Positions 15,707-29,060 of a DNA stretch of 64,000 nt are shown here, piece by piece. The translations under genes were made by a program, and so were the position numbers. Source of the DNA: Pseudorasbora parva. Taxonomy: Eukaryota > Chordata > Actinopteri > Cypriniformes > Gobionidae. Every line of letters begins with the position of its first letter. Position 1 is the stretch's first letter. Location of the stretch: NCBI RefSeq assembly GCF_024679245.1, contig NC_090182.1, positions 29,816,547 through 29,880,546 on the forward strand, read 5' to 3'. Below the pieces are notes generated by a model. The model worked only from the letters and a program-made list of their open reading frames with translations, did not search any database and had not been told where the DNA came from.

Positions 15707-15878
15707 CTGGAAAAGAAAGGAAGAAACATCAAGACAGGAAGCATCGATTTGGTTCCGCAAAAAGGATGGCTGATGTAATTCTGGCCATATCCTAGATACA
15801 CAGTGTTTTCATTAACTCTGTACTAGATACAGGGGAAACACTCATGGAAGGTGGTTTCAGATTTCACACTGATTTTAC
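15707..15878 (-). other. mid2 intron 5
   Basis: A 172 bp intron with donor GTAAAA and acceptor TTTTCCAG. It contains no repeat. Confidence 0.93.
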
Positions 15879-16006
15879 CTGTCAAGTAATCCAGTCCCTC
15901 CAGGATTTTTTTCTCTCTGGAGAAATCAAGGGCAAAATTGTCAAAGGCCTCGTTCAGATTGACGTCTGGGATGAGGACCTGGGAGGAGGCAGTGGCCATG
16001 GCAACT
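15879..16006 (-). CDS. mid2: mid2 coding exon 5: COS region
   Basis: The exon is 128 nt. It completes the split Arg codon and reads [19 protein letters not shown], then [19 protein letters not shown], which is the COS region preceding the fibronectin domain. The acceptor is CCACACAG and the donor GTAAAA; the last base of the exon (G) begins an Ala codon finished in exon 6. Isoleucine, valine and leucine positions agree with MID2-type sequences. It is only 172 bp from exon 6, the shortest intron in the window. Confidence 0.95.
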
Positions 16007-16321
16007 CTGTGTGGAGAGAGAGACACCGGCAATTAATTGATAAATGTTTCTATTTGCAACAGTCTATTTACAGGCTAGGAGGCTGGATGTGATTTCACCC
16101 AAAGCAACAAAATTATAAACAGCACCTGGCAGCACTCAAACACATAGAAATGTGTGTTCAAATAATACAGAATTTCAGCAGTAGCTACTGAAAACACAGA
16201 AATTTTAAGTTTCTTGATAATATATATATATATATATTTTTGATTCTACAGCCATACTCAACAGAAACAAAAATGATATTGACCACACTGCTTGATTTAT
16301 ACTTCTCGTTTAAATATATAT

Positions 16322-17347
16322 ATAGCCTTCTAAGAGCTGGTCGTCTGGCCAAACTGAACTATCGGGGGAGAAGAGCCTTAGTAAGAAAGGTAAAGAAGAA
16401 CCCAAAGATAACTGTGGCTGAGCTCCAGAGATGCAGTCGAGAGATGGGAGAAAGTTGTGGAAAGTCAACCATCACTCCAGACCTCCACCAGTCGGGGATT
16501 TATGGCAAAGTGGCCTGACGGAAGCCTGAAAAAACACTGGAGGGACTCAAAGATGGTGAGAAATAAGATTCTCTTGTCTGATGAGACCAACATAGAACTT
16601 TCTAGCTTTAATTCGAAGCGATATGTATGGAGAAAAATATCACCCATTCAATACAGTCCCAACAGTGATGCATGGTGGTGGCAGCATCATGCTGTGGGGG
16701 TGTTTTTCAGGACAACTGGTTGGAATCAAGGGAAAGATGAATGCGGCCAAGTACAGGGATATCCTGGATGGAAATCTTCTCCAAAGTGCTCAAGACCTCA
16801 GACTGGGCCAAAGGTTCACCTTCCAACAAGACAATGACCCTAAGCACACAGCTAAAATAACAAAGCAGTGGCTTTACAACATCTCTGTGACTTTTCTTGA
16901 AAGGCCCAACCAGAGCCCAGACTTGAACCCAATTGAGCATCTCTGGAGAGACCTGAAAATGGCTGTCCACCAATGTTTACCATCCAACCTGACAGAACTG
17001 GAGAGGATCTGCAAGGAGGAATGGCAGATGATCTTCAAAACCAAACTCCAGGTGTGAAAAACTTGTTGCATCTTTCCCAAAAAGACTCATGGCTGTATTA
17101 GATCAAAAGGTGCTTCTACTAAATACTGAGCAAAGGGTCTGAATACTTAGGACCATATGATATTTCAGTTTTTCTTTTTTAATAAACCTGGAAAAATGCC
17201 AACAATTCTGTGTTTTTCTGTCTATATTGGGTGATGTGTGTACATTAATGAGAAAAAAATGAACTTAAAATGATTTTAGCAAATGGCTGCAATTTATAAC
17301 AAAAAATAAAAAATGTAAGGTGGTCTGAATACTTTCTGTACCCACTG
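16322..17347 (+). mobile_element. Tc1-like element, 5' truncated
   Basis: The right terminus GTCTGAATACTTTCTGTACC and CCACTG before TA (17348-17349) is intact. No matching left terminus is found: the element begins within the transposase N-terminal region near 16322, after (TA)n-rich sequence. It is inserted opposite to the direction of mid2. Confidence 0.85.
16331..17057 (+). pseudogene. Tc1-like transposase pseudogene
   Basis: Three reading frames together cover the transposase. The first (to the stop at 16516-16518) has the second helix-turn-helix region, with KNPKITVAELQR. A region is then missing. The second (around 16560-16630) has LSDETNIEL, with the first catalytic Asp, and NSKRYVWRK. 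The third (16623-17057) has [24 protein letters not shown] with the second Asp, and SPDLNPIEHLWRDL with the Glu. Frameshifts and a deletion make it non-functional; all three catalytic acids of the DD34E core can still be seen. Confidence 0.85.
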
Positions 17348-17815
17348 TAAATAATGCAACTTTTTATTTGTAAACCTGTTTACATTTACTTAAGGCAAAC
17401 TGTTTACATGCATTGCTCACCAAGACAGGCATTCTTACCATTCTTACACACAGCTGTGTCAATGTAAGGAATGTGTGTGCATTCGAACGCAGCCAGCTGT
17501 TATTTAAGACTCATTTATTATATTGTAATTTATTGCATAAATCCAGATAATAGCAAAGGCTTGCTAGATTGCAGTCAGAGAGCATCACAGCTTGGTCACT
17601 GTGTGTCACCAACACCTAAAGCTGCACAAATATTGTTAAATATTGAGTCCTGAAGGCATATTTAGTTTTATTGTGAATATAAGCCACAAGCAAAAGAACT
17701 GAAAGGAGGGAGCGGCACCAGGAAATGTGCAGAGTAGCTAAAAGTTGCCTTCACGCTGGCAGCGGTAAGAAATTCTGGCAGAGGCAGTGACGGTATGTGT
17801 GTGTGCAGGTCTCAC

Positions 17816-17964
17816 CTCTCAGCCACATTCCTGGCCGTCTGGAGGAAGCGGGCGTGGTCGTTCTCCTTCAGGCTGTGCTCAGCCTGTGTGATGAGGGCAC
17901 TCGAGCGCTCCAGACACTGTCTGCAGTTCGCAATCTGCTGAGCCAACTTCCTCAACTTCATCAC
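17816..17964 (-). CDS. mid2: mid2 coding exon 4: end of coiled coil, start of COS region
   Basis: The exon is 149 nt. It begins in phase 0 with [19 protein letters not shown] and ends two bases into an Arg codon (AG, completed by the A of exon 5), before GTGAGA. The acceptor is TTTTAG. The encoded part ends LQTARNVAE. The C-terminal half leads into the COS (C-terminal subgroup one signature) region, which contributes to microtubule binding in MID1 and MID2. Length and phase equal those of the corresponding MID exon. Confidence 0.95.
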
Positions 17965-18779
17965 CTAAAACCCACACACATGCTTATTACGATCTATTCA
18001 CATTGTTATGCGAGACAAATGTACGGAGCTGTTATCGCAACTTGCTAAGCTATTAATATTACACATGTTTACATTCTCCAAGATGTTATGAAAAATAATG
18101 GACCCTAATGGAGCTTTTTATCAAAAACTCATTATCGGCGCTTGGCTCATCATCACAGCTAAATGATCCCTTTGATTTGCTTGGTTTTTGTGTAATTACA
18201 GCAGAGAAACAATAAAGTGATGGATTCTAATGATCTAATTATTAAAACACACAGAACACTTTTTAAAAACTCATATAAATGTTGAATTAGCACTATTAAA
18301 AACTTCAAATCTAATGCATATTCCATAGATGTCTGTAAAAAAAGTGCACCAAATGAATCACACAAAGTCTCAGAGATGTTATCAAGAAAAGAGTATGGCC
18401 AAATTCAGACCGATGTGCAAAGAATCTCATTTAATGTTGAAATAGCTTTAAATGGTAAACATTTATAGTATCTGGCTGGATAGTGTTTGATATTTTCCCT
18501 GTCCTTGTGTAAAAATCATCTTTCTGCGTTAATATAGAATTGAACTGATATGTGGTCACAGGTGAGGATATTTCAGATAGTTTACTTCAAATGTGTCATA
18601 TATTACTAATATTAGATTCACTGTGCTGAGTAAGGTTTCTGATTGCGCTTTGCTTACACTGATCCAGACTTACTGTATCATACAGTTATACTACCATTAA
18701 AAGGTTTATGGTTGGTAAGATAAATAAAAAAAAGTGTCTTGAATTTAAATTCACTGCTGGTTTGGTGCTTAAGAAGCAT

Positions 18780-18930
18780 TTTTCATTATTATACTAAATA
18801 TTTTTGTGGAAAATGTAATACATTTGTTCAGGATTCTTTGATGAACAGAAAGTTATTATTTGTAATATGAATATCTTTAATGCTACTTTTGATCAATTTA
18901 GTGCATCATTTCTGACACAAAATATTATTT
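18780..18930. repeat. interspersed repeat family B, copy 2
   Basis: GTTCAGGATTCTTTGATGAA, ACTTTTGATCAATTTAGTGC and the flanking phrases match the reverse complement of family B copy 1 near 13950-14020. Confidence 0.5.
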
Positions 18931-19106
18931 ATTTATTGATTTTTAGTAGTAGTGGATAATACTATATTTTGTCCATAAAGATGATGATGCGCATTTGAGC
19001 TGCAAAGTATATAATTCTCTAGATTTTCCAAAAATAGGCATTACTATCCAGGCCATCCTATGCTTCAATATGAAATTTAAATTTAAAGTTGAATTAACAG
19101 AACAAA

Positions 19107-19317
<211 letters not shown>

Positions 19318-20225
19318 TGTTGCCATTATCTAAAATACTCAAAGCATGAAATAAGATTTTGCTTATACTGCCCACACTACCTGACCACAGATTCACTATG
19401 AATTAGCTTGACTTCATATAACTGCATGTTTATGTGTGTTTCTTTTGCGAGGGAATGAGAGACATTAGCTATGCTTCCTCAATAAGCCAGTTAAATCGGT
19501 TAAGCAGGATCTAGCCTATGTCACAGTGTAATTCAATAGAGGAATGGGACGTTTGACAGGAAGGAATCATCAGAAGCATTTGGATAAATCAAGAAACAAG
19601 GAGAGAAAAAAGATGTTGCTCTGTGCTGCAGTGGATTGCATTAGATCAAATCCGAATATGACACCATTTCTTAAAGACAGCTTCAAATGATTTGCTTTGA
19701 TCAGATGGTTTACTGCCAAAAAGTTTCAGGACAGCGTTAAAGAAATTGGACTGCGTTAGAAAAATAAATAGAAAATCATTCAAAAACAAACCAGGCAGAA
19801 CAGCTAAAGCCTTAGATCAAATCTTGCAGACACTTTGCATCCAAGTTTATCCATCTAAAGGCCTCCTTAATACGAGAGTTACAGGCACTTTGTGCTGGAG
19901 CTGCATTACTGATGTTTGCAAAAGGCCAGACATAATCTCATGTTGCAGGCTGTACATGTCAACTCAGGCTGATGTACACTTCTGATGGAGATTACTGGAT
20001 CTAACTTCACACTACCCCAAAACAGAGAACCACAGGCTTGTCTCGTGGCTCAAATCCCTACTTGATAAGAGTGTGAGTTCAGACTGTCAAGTTAAAGTGC
20101 CTGTGTGCTGCATGTTCACTGTCAAACACAAAACACTACACACACTGCACACAGATGAACTGGAGCACAACATCCGACTCTTCTGTTTTAGTACAGAAAA
20201 TAGGACAAAGATATTTTGTTATTTT

Positions 20226-20411
<186 letters not shown>

Positions 20412-20689
20412 CTCTTTTTCCATCACTTACACCACCCAACAGTCTGTTTGGCTACCGCTATTAAATGTAATAATGCTGTTTTTAGACAGTGGTGCTATTA
20501 GATGTATTTTTTTCCGCAAATACACAAGGCTCCAGCGTCTGTATTGTGCTGTGAAAGCCTACTATGAAAATGTGGGAAACGCATACATACAGCTACGGTT
20601 CACTGATATTTAGACTCAATTCTAAGCCCTTTCAAATAGTTGTGTTGTTTTTGATGTTTCAAGTCAGAAAGACTTTTTCCCATAATGCA

Positions 20690-20960
20690 TAGGAACGAAG
20701 TCTATCATCATTATTTTCTCGTTCTCGTGTCTTTCCAAACCTGTATGACTTTTGCTCTTCTGTAGAACACAAAAGAAGATGTTTGGAGGAATGTTTCAAA
20801 TATTTTTGTCCATACAATAAAAGTCAAAGGGTACAAAACACAAGACCCCACTGGCATCCATTATATGGACAAAAAACACTGAAACTTAAAAAAAAATTAA
20901 TTGACGAAATTTGTATTTTTAAGTAAAAAAGCTAAAAGTTTTAACTTTCACTTCGATATG
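20690..20960. repeat. interspersed repeat family C, copy 1
   Basis: The phrases TTCTGTAGAACACAAAAGAA, GATGTTTGGAGGAATGTTTC and CCATACAATAAAAGTCAA resemble 55485-55550 (TTCTGTGTAACACAAAAGGA, then CCATGCAATAAAA). This is an abundant cyprinid repeat type; class not assigned. Confidence 0.5.
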
Positions 20961-21088
20961 TATAAATTGAGAAGCAACTCGGCAACCTTTCTAAATATGA
21001 CAAGTGCAAGATGCAAATCTCGCTCAAAATTACAATTCTGGACATCCTAATTTGTCTCGGTTTGTGCAAATATAGAGAGAAGCTTTAC

Positions 21089-21196
21089 CTTGGATTCTTT
21101 GATCTTGACAGCAATGACCTGTTTCCTCTGGCGAATTATCTCCACCAATTCATCACACTCTTCCACCAGCTTGGCTTCATGCATGGCTGTGTTCAC
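21089..21196 (-). CDS. mid2: mid2 coding exon 3: coiled coil
   Basis: The exon is 108 nt, 36 codons, phase 0 to phase 0. It starts [19 protein letters not shown] directly after a CTGCAG acceptor and ends with KIKESK before GTAAAG. The [10 protein letters not shown] start is characteristic of MID2; MID1 has a different sequence there. The segment continues the coiled coil, rich in Glu, Lys and Ile. No stop or indel interrupts it. Confidence 0.95.
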
Positions 21197-21493
21197 CTGC
21201 AGATAAGAGAAAAGAGTTTCATAAAGAAATACAATGGCACTTAATCAGTCCACTGGGATAACTAAGTTTGCACAGACTATCTGCTTCAGTGTATGCAAAA
21301 TGTCCTGTCTGAAGTGATGTCGACCATATCATTACGGAAAGGAGACATTCCAGACGGTACTTCAATTCCTTCCGCAGATCATCCCTGTAATTACACAAGG
21401 TAGTGCAACCCCCTCAAAGATTCCTGTACCCCTGTCTTAAGATCTTTTTTTTACTGTACTACCTGATACACGCACAAATCATAATTCAAGATT

Positions 21494-21965
<472 letters not shown>

Positions 21966-23063
21966 AATGCATTTAAATAAACAAATTATAATAAACAATT
22001 CATTCACACCATTCTTTATTACTGTCAAGGCTTCAATCCTATTTTAAGTAGAGCACAAACCAATCATTTAATTGGATTTTAGCAAAGCAACTTTGGATGA
22101 CAAACAGTATGCAATAGCATGGATGAAACTCGATTGCAGATGTCTTTAGTATGGTCTATCATTGCTTTCAATGCAGTCAATAAATTCATCAAACATACCG
22201 TCATCATTGAAATTGCCCAAATAAAATGTCAGTTTAACACACGTTTGTTAACTCAGTCAGTCCACAATGAAAGTATGACATGTCACTCAAAGTCACTATC
22301 TTTTTGATGATTCGCTGTTGTCGATCCCATAATGCCTGGCACAATTCTATCTCTCAGCTACGCTAGAGAATAGATAAAAAAATAAAAATAAGCCAGAGGA
22401 CACATAGTTAGTCTGAAGCACGGCAACCATCTCTCCCTATCCACCATCATCTCTGAGCGTTCTGGCTCAGTGGACGAATGCAGTGATGGATGTCTCCTGC
22501 TGCTGATGTGTTCCTTATCACACCTCTTAGCACGTCGCTCTTCCACTGGGGATTAAATACATCCCCGTAGCTTTTCTAAGGACTACAAAGGGCTTTTCTG
22601 AGGATGGTAGGGATGTGATGTGTGACCCCACTTTACTGTGGTGCCCGCACATAACCGGCCTGACTCGCCTCACACTTTGGCAGATTCATGCTGACACCTT
22701 TAAAACGTAGTGCTGAACACAAATGCTCCGTCTGCACATTTAGACTGTCTTGGACTGGATTAACGTTTATTGGACACTCAGGAAAGATTCTGTGTCATTG
22801 TCGATTGGAGACCTGTACCAGAAAAAAACCCTGGCGGTTTAGTCTGAAATCCCTTACAAAGTCTTTAAGGGAGTTTAGAATGAATTAAACCTAATTTGTT
22901 GAAAATGTTGTAGTTAAGTTGCTAAATGTTCCCAATGGAGGAACAACATTGTATAAATCATAAATATTATGATGTTGACATCTTTTTTGGGACAAATTAT
23001 GAAGATTAATCATTCTAACTGTCAATTTAATGTGCCAATATAATGTGCCAATATATATATAAA

Positions 23064-24457
23064 CAGGTCCTTCTTAAAAAATTAGCATATTGTGATACAG
23101 TTCATTTATTTCCATAATGTAATGATAAAAATTAAACTATATTTTAGATTCATTGCACACCAACTGAAATATTACAGGTCTTTTATTGTTTTAATACTGA
23201 TGATTTTGGCATACAGCTCATGAAAACCCAAAATTCCTATCTAAAAAAATTAGCATATTTCATCCGACCAATAAAATAAAAGTGTTTTTAATACAAAAAA
23301 AGTCAACCTTCAAATAATTATGTTCGGTTATGCACTCAATACTTGGTCGGGAATCCTTTTGCAGAAATTACTGCTTCAATGCGGCGAGGCATGGAGGCAA
23401 TCAGCCTGTGGCACTGCTGAGGTGTTATGGAGGCCCAGGATGCTTCGATAGCGGCCTTAAGCTCATCCAGAGAGTTGGGTCTTGCGTCTCTCAACTTTCT
23501 CTTCACAATATCCCACAGATTCTCTATGGGGTTCAGGTCAGGAGAGTTGGCAGGCCAATTGAGCACAGTAATACCATGGTCAGTAAACCATTTACCAGTG
23601 GTTTTGGCACTGTGAGCAGGTGCCAGGTCGTGCTGAAAAACCAAATCTTCATCTCCATAAAGCTTTTCAGCAGATGGAAGCATGAAGTGCTCCAAAATCT
23701 CCTGATAGCTAGCTGCATTGACCCTGCCCTTGATAAAACACAGTAGACCAACACCAGCAGCTGACATGGCACCCCAGACCATCACTGACTGTGGGTACTT
23801 GACACTGGACTTCAGGCATTTTGGCATTTCCTTCTCCCCAGTCTTCCTCCAGACTCTGGCACCTTGATTTCCGAATGACATGCAAAATTTGCTTTCATCC
23901 GAAAAAAGTACTTTGGACCACTGAGCAACAGTCCAGTGCTGCTTCTCTGTAGCCCAAAGTGGCTTGACCTGGGGAATGCGGCACCTGTAGCCCATTTCCT
24001 GCACACGCCTGTGCACGGTGGCTCTGGATGTTTCTACTCCAGACTCAGTCCACTGCTTCCGCAGGTCCCCCACGGTCTGGAATCAGTCCTTCTCCACAAT
24101 CTTCCTCAGGGTCCGGTCACCTCTTCTCGTTGTGCAGCGTTTTTTGCCACGCTTTTTCCTTCCCACAGACTTCCCACTGAGGCGCCTTGATACAGCACTC
24201 TGGGAACAGCCTATTTGTTCAGAAATGTCTTTCTGTGTCTTACCCTCTCGCTTGAGGGTGTCAATGATGGCCTTCTGGACAGGGTCGGGTTGGCCTCAGG
24301 AATCTTTTGCAGGTGTTTAGAGTTAATTAGTCGATTCAGATGATTAGGTTAATAGCTCATTTCAGTTGGTGTGCAATGAATCTAAAATATATGAAAGTTA
24401 AATTTTTATCATTACACTATGGAAAATAATGAGCTTTCATCACAATATTCTAATTTC
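23064..24457 (-). mobile_element. Tc1-like element, best preserved in the window
   Basis: The left end CAGGTCCTTCTTAAAAAATT starts an inverted repeat of about 110 bp. The right copy (24345-24445) mirrors it (GTTGGTGTGCAATGAATC, then CACAATATTCTAATTTC) but loses its outermost bases, where CTATCTAATC replaces the expected end. The TA duplication is not clear on either side. The inverted repeat also appears inside as ATTAGCATATTTCATCC near 23250. The transposase frame is minus, the same direction as mid2. Confidence 0.85.
23336..24283 (-). pseudogene. Tc1-like transposase, near full length, one in-frame stop
   Basis: From 24073 down to 23336 an open frame of 245 codons contains FSDESKF, FQHDLAPAHSAKT and NSPDLNPIENLW, the three acids of the DD34E core in order, and ends AKGFPTKY and a stop. 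Upstream, the same frame continues through an N-terminal DNA-binding region (QKDISEQIGCSQSAVSRRL; then a basic GRKKRGKKR linker) but is broken by a TGA at 24083-24085. An earlier TGA near 24296 obscures the true start. The 24083 stop could have arisen from CGA by C-to-T change at a CpG. Very few other defects are visible, so this copy seems young or slowly decayed. Confidence 0.85.
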
Positions 24458-26244
24458 TATCTAATCTATCTCCAAGATTTAAAAATATCATCACACATTT
24501 TTGTCTTGTTTTCCTGTAAAAATATTGAAGGATTCTTAAACCTGTGTTAGATAGTAAAAAAACAAGACAAAATAGGCCACTGATTAAGAAAACTATGTTT
24601 GTATGGTAAAAAATAAATAAATGCACATTTAACTGAAAAATAGACTTAAGAATGCCTGCACATATTTATGCAAGTTATTTTCGGATTAAGCCCAGTTGCT
24701 AGTGTGCACTGCATGCAAAGACTGCGGCAAGACTCATTATTGACAAGGCTCATCAGTTCCTGACCTTTATCTCTTTATATTGCCACATCTTTAATCTGCT
24801 AATCCACAGGGCGGGAAACACTGGCTGCTATAAAAAGGCCGTTAATGAGCTCCAGCGGTTCATTTTGGGTACATAAACAATCTAAGTGCTGTTGAACAGA
24901 TGCCACAGAGGTCTGTTTTTTTGCAGCTCTGATTACTGTGTATCTTTCCCATATGCTGACAGATGGGGCAGGTCTGAGTGCTCTAAGTGCACGGCTGTAG
25001 GCGCTCCTATGGGGCCTGTCTCATCACCGGAGAGTCCAAGTGGCCCTGTTAAAAATGGATGAGGGAGAGGCATATGCATCACAGCTTGGTGGCCCTCGTT
25101 GCTGCACAAATGTCCACTCGGTGGAACGGCAAGAAAACAAAGCGTCCCTTTGCATCGCAGGCCTAATAAACCACAGTGGCCCAGAGAAAGCACCTGAAAT
25201 GTCAAACAAGGGAGTGATGGACTCCAGGCTTCAAATCACCAAAGCTAAAATGGAAATTCCCAACTGAAAGTGGAAAGTTCCCCAGACACCTCCAGTCCCC
25301 TGACAGCATCACTCATGACTTATTTATACACAGACTCTCTCAGGACATTTCCTAAGACAGTTTTGTCTAATGGAATCTATAGAAAACTTCGCCATAGATG
25401 CTGTGTTTCAAATAAAGCTTACAAAGGTTGTAAACATCTCTGCAGATGTTCCTCTGATACTACACAAAAGCCGAAGTGTCTATTTGAAGTGTGTTTTCAT
25501 CTGGATAACATCATTTGTAGAGAGTTTGCATCTGTAATACATTGCATTAATTCACTTTTGAATGCTAGTTGGACTATATTCAAAAAGTTGTTTCTGTGTG
25601 AATCTGCTTTGAGATTTTTCAGATGTTAACAGATGTGACCCTTGAAATAGAAATTGATGCGTTGCATATGATGCACTCACTGACCAAGATTTTAATAGGA
25701 CATACCCAACTATATACTATAGGAGAGATATTAAGGATTCAAAGTAATGATGTGTAAATACTAATCGACTTTCAAGTCAAAGTATTATACACGTTTTATA
25801 ATATCTCAGTGCTCTTAATGTGTTTGCATGACACACTAACTGAAAGCTGCATATTAAGCTAAATATACTGCTGACCTTAAATTTTCCACATCAAAAAACA
25901 AACTAACAGCTTCCTGCCTCTCACATATGGGCTTTCATGTGAAAAGGACCTCAGTCTTTTAGTGTGCTAAAATGATTAATAGGGGCATTTTTTAATTATA
26001 ACATAAATAATTTTATTGCACATTAATTTCTATTAACAGCATTTGAGGCATAATGCTAATTACTATGTAAGATGATTCTGATTTTTTGCTTTTTGAGTTT
26101 CATTTTGGCCACAGTAAAGCACTTACAATGGAAACTCAACCATGACAGCATTACAAGGGATTACAAGTAAATGATGACAGAATTTTTATTCCAATAAGAA
26201 ATGTGAAACATGTATTCTTTGTTAAAGCAGTTACATAAACCAAT

Positions 26245-26597
26245 TGTGACCCTGGACCACAGCATGGGTATGTGTGTGGCAGTAGCCAACGATACATTGT
26301 ATGGGTCAAAATTAGCATAAAGATCTTAAAGATATTTTGTAAATTTCCTACCGTAAATATAAAAAATTACCGTAAATATATAAATTATTATTATTAGTTA
26401 TATACATTGCTAAGGACTTCATTTGGACAACTTTAAAGGCGATTTTCTCAATATTTAGATTTTTTTTTTGCACCCTCAGATTCCAGATATTTAAATAGTT
26501 GTAACTCTGTCATAAATTGTCTTATCCTAAACCAAAAATGTATAAATCAAAATTTCCTTTATGAACATTATGACTGATTTTGTGGTCCCGGGTTACA
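26245..26597. mobile_element. short non-autonomous element with TGTGACCCTGGACCAC ends
   Basis: The left end TGTGACCCTGGACCACA and the right end TGTGGTCCCGGGTTACA are inverted copies with three mismatches. The interior is A+T-rich and non-coding. GTGACCCTGGACCACAA-ended repeats are very common in cyprinids; superfamily uncertain. Confidence 0.65.
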
Positions 26598-26799
26598 TTT
26601 AATAAAAATGCTCATAATATTAGCTGTAAAGTAGACTGGGTAAATCCAGCCCAATCATGCCAGTGATTTGATTTCGCCCTGCAGTTCATGCTGGAAACCT
26701 GTACATTTTTCTATCCTGCTTCTTTTACAAATTGGACCAATCACAAATCGGCACCATTGGTTTAACACAATGACGGATAGAAAAGTGATGGATTGTTTT

Positions 26800-27015
26800 G
26801 ATTGGTTGAAGGACTATCCAATTGTGTACAAAGTCATTTGAACTATGCCCGTTGATCACACCTCTTATGGTCTGATTGGTTGAAGGACTAGCCAATTTTG
26901 TAAAGATTAATTTGAAATATGCCCGTTGATCACGCCTCTTGAGGTCTGATTGGTTGAAGACTATCCAATTGCATACAGATTCATTCGAACTAGGCCTGTT
27001 GATCATGCCTCATGT
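26800..27015. repeat. tandem repeat, three 74 bp units
   Basis: Units start with GATTGGTTGAA at 26800, 26874 and 26948 and share CCCGTTGATCAC and a CCTCTT box. It is followed by GTCTGGAGATGGCCAGAC, which resembles the terminal part of the hAT-like element at 52696-53215, so the array may be the inside of such an element. Confidence 0.75.
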
Positions 27016-28385
27016 GCAGTAGAAAATACAGAGCAGACTCCCCAGACCAGTGTTCAATCTTAAAAGATTGAGCTTGGTCTGGAGATGGCCAGACAAGCTA
27101 TAAAATGTATAAATGGTCTTTTTCAAGGTGTCAATAAAACTGAACTGAACATACTATGTATTTCATAATGACTACAAGAGTAAAGAGCAAATTGGCTGCT
27201 TGAAAATAAAACTCTAGATATCTCCTTTCGATGCACATTTTCTGTTTGTGCCAGTTCATATTTACATTCAATGGAAGAACAAAGTTCACAGCCAAACGAT
27301 TTTGGGTAAATCCTTTAGCATTTAATGTCCGATACATTTATTATGCAGTGTCCCTGAAATCTGCCTTACTTAACATTATAACACCTCCTTCATTTGATCC
27401 TCAATTTACTGTGCCTTTCAAATAAACATGACACAGCAGGCCTGGCCTTACAGAGACATCTGATGATTGACAAGCTGTTCAATGATTATTTTTACAACAT
27501 AAGTCCTGAATAATAGATGTAGATTTTAATAATTAATTAGAAAACCACACATAATGCAGTTAAACCTTTTTAGATTGGTTTAACGGTTTTAAACGGTTTG
27601 TTCAACTCTATAATATATGCAGCTGGGGATTTACTGCAGAAAGCTCTATGTAAATGCTTCAAAGTGTACGCCTTCTACCACATATACCTCACTCAGCGGA
27701 GGTGTGAGCTATATTCTTTGTGTGCTCAAAGCAGCCAGTGGTATGCAAAGATTTTTTATAATGTGCGGTTCAGCTCAGGTTAGAGGCGTGCTACGCATGC
27801 AGTCTCCCCGGGGTTCAACAAGACTGATTCAGCTAATGAAGTAACAATGCCTTGTCACCTGCTTTCCTTTCTCAAACAGCAAGGACAACCATCCAGACAG
27901 AGTCATTAAAAAGGACGCTCACATTTGAATTTCCCTTGTGCCTGATGTCTTAGTGCTCATCTTGAGGCATTTGGAGTAAGAACAACTTGCTCAGTCAATG
28001 TTCAAGGTGACATTAAGCAAATGCCTAAATATATCCCTGGTGTCTTGTTTGTCTTTTTTTTAATAAGCTCTGATTCAAAGATAAAGGGTACTAATTGACT
28101 TTCAAAAGAACTGTTTATCATGTGTGCTAATGGGTATGCATAAATATGCCACATCACAAACGCCAGCTGCAAATATAGACCCTATGAAGCAGAGAAGCAT
28201 GCGCAGCCATCTTTAGAATTGTGTCTTTACATTTTTTTTTTTTTGGCATTGCTGTAGGGAAAATAAGTAGCTGATGGAATTGATTTACTTATTGTAGAGT
28301 CAACGTAAATCCGTACGTTCTTACCTTTTATGCTGTGAAAATACAAACCAGAGACAGAACACAAAGAGTGCACTGAAAAGGAGTG

Positions 28386-29015
28386 TCTAATCATGCTCCT
28401 GGAGGGCCACTGTCCTGGAAAGTTTAGCTCCAACCCCAATTTAACACACCATAAACACATTAATCAAGGACACTATTTGAGGGGACAGCCATTTGCGGTG
28501 GAGTCCGCAACCAGTGGGCCTTTATTCAATCCCATAATGCACCACGATAACCTATTTAATGCTCAATGGCTGGAGAATACCCATAATGCACTGTGAGTAA
28601 CATGCTGAATGAATTCAAACATTTGACCAGAAGATGGCACCCAGAGCTATACTGCGTAGTTTCAATTTTCAGGTACAAATTCCTTTTTAATCGATTATCA
28701 CATTGTTTGATTAAGGTTTATACATGCTAGTTTCCATGATAATTTCAAGTAATTACTGTTAAACAGCAAGCACATGTAAACTATGCAAAAGCGGGAGCCC
28801 TTCCTACACACTCAGTGTCCAAATTCACTTACTAATTTTCATTCACTCCCTCAAGTAAACTATATGAGTGGACTAATGTATGGAATAGGGAATGAGGATA
28901 TAGTAGGCGATTTCAGACACAGCCAAGGTCTTACTAGGTAGACTAGAAACTTCCAGGTAGGTGTGTTGATGCAAGCTGGAGCTAAACTCTACAGGACTGA
29001 GTTTGGACCAAGCGG
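28386..29015. repeat. inverted-end repeat split by another insertion
   Basis: The left arm (GCTCCTGGAGGGCCACTGTC, then AGTTTAGCTCCAACCCCAAT) and the right arm (GATGCAAGCTGGAGCTAAAC, then GAGTTTGGAC) are inverse parts of a known-looking cyprinid repeat. The sequence AATCAAGG near 28466 resumes as CCAAGGTCTTAC at 28924. The 450 bp between them (28472-28922) is therefore a later insertion. Confidence 0.55.
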
Positions 29016-29060
29016 CAACCTCCCCCAGTTTCTCTTGAAGCTAACCCGGAAGGGACTTAA

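Larger units (their letters stand above)
16007..17815 (-). other. mid2 intron 4
   Basis: An 1809 bp intron, more than half of which is a Tc1-like element (16322-17347). The remainder has a short (TA)n run near 16220-16238 and nothing else that I can support. Confidence 0.9.

Noticed and set aside
17816..17964. Assignment of the gene to mid1
   Set aside because: Exon 4 alone is ambiguous between the paralogues, but exons 2, 3, 5 and 7 carry MID2-type residues, so mid2 is preferred.
26245..26597. tRNA or small RNA gene suggested by paired ends
   Set aside because: The pairing is that of terminal inverted repeats; no cloverleaf or A/B box could be made out.
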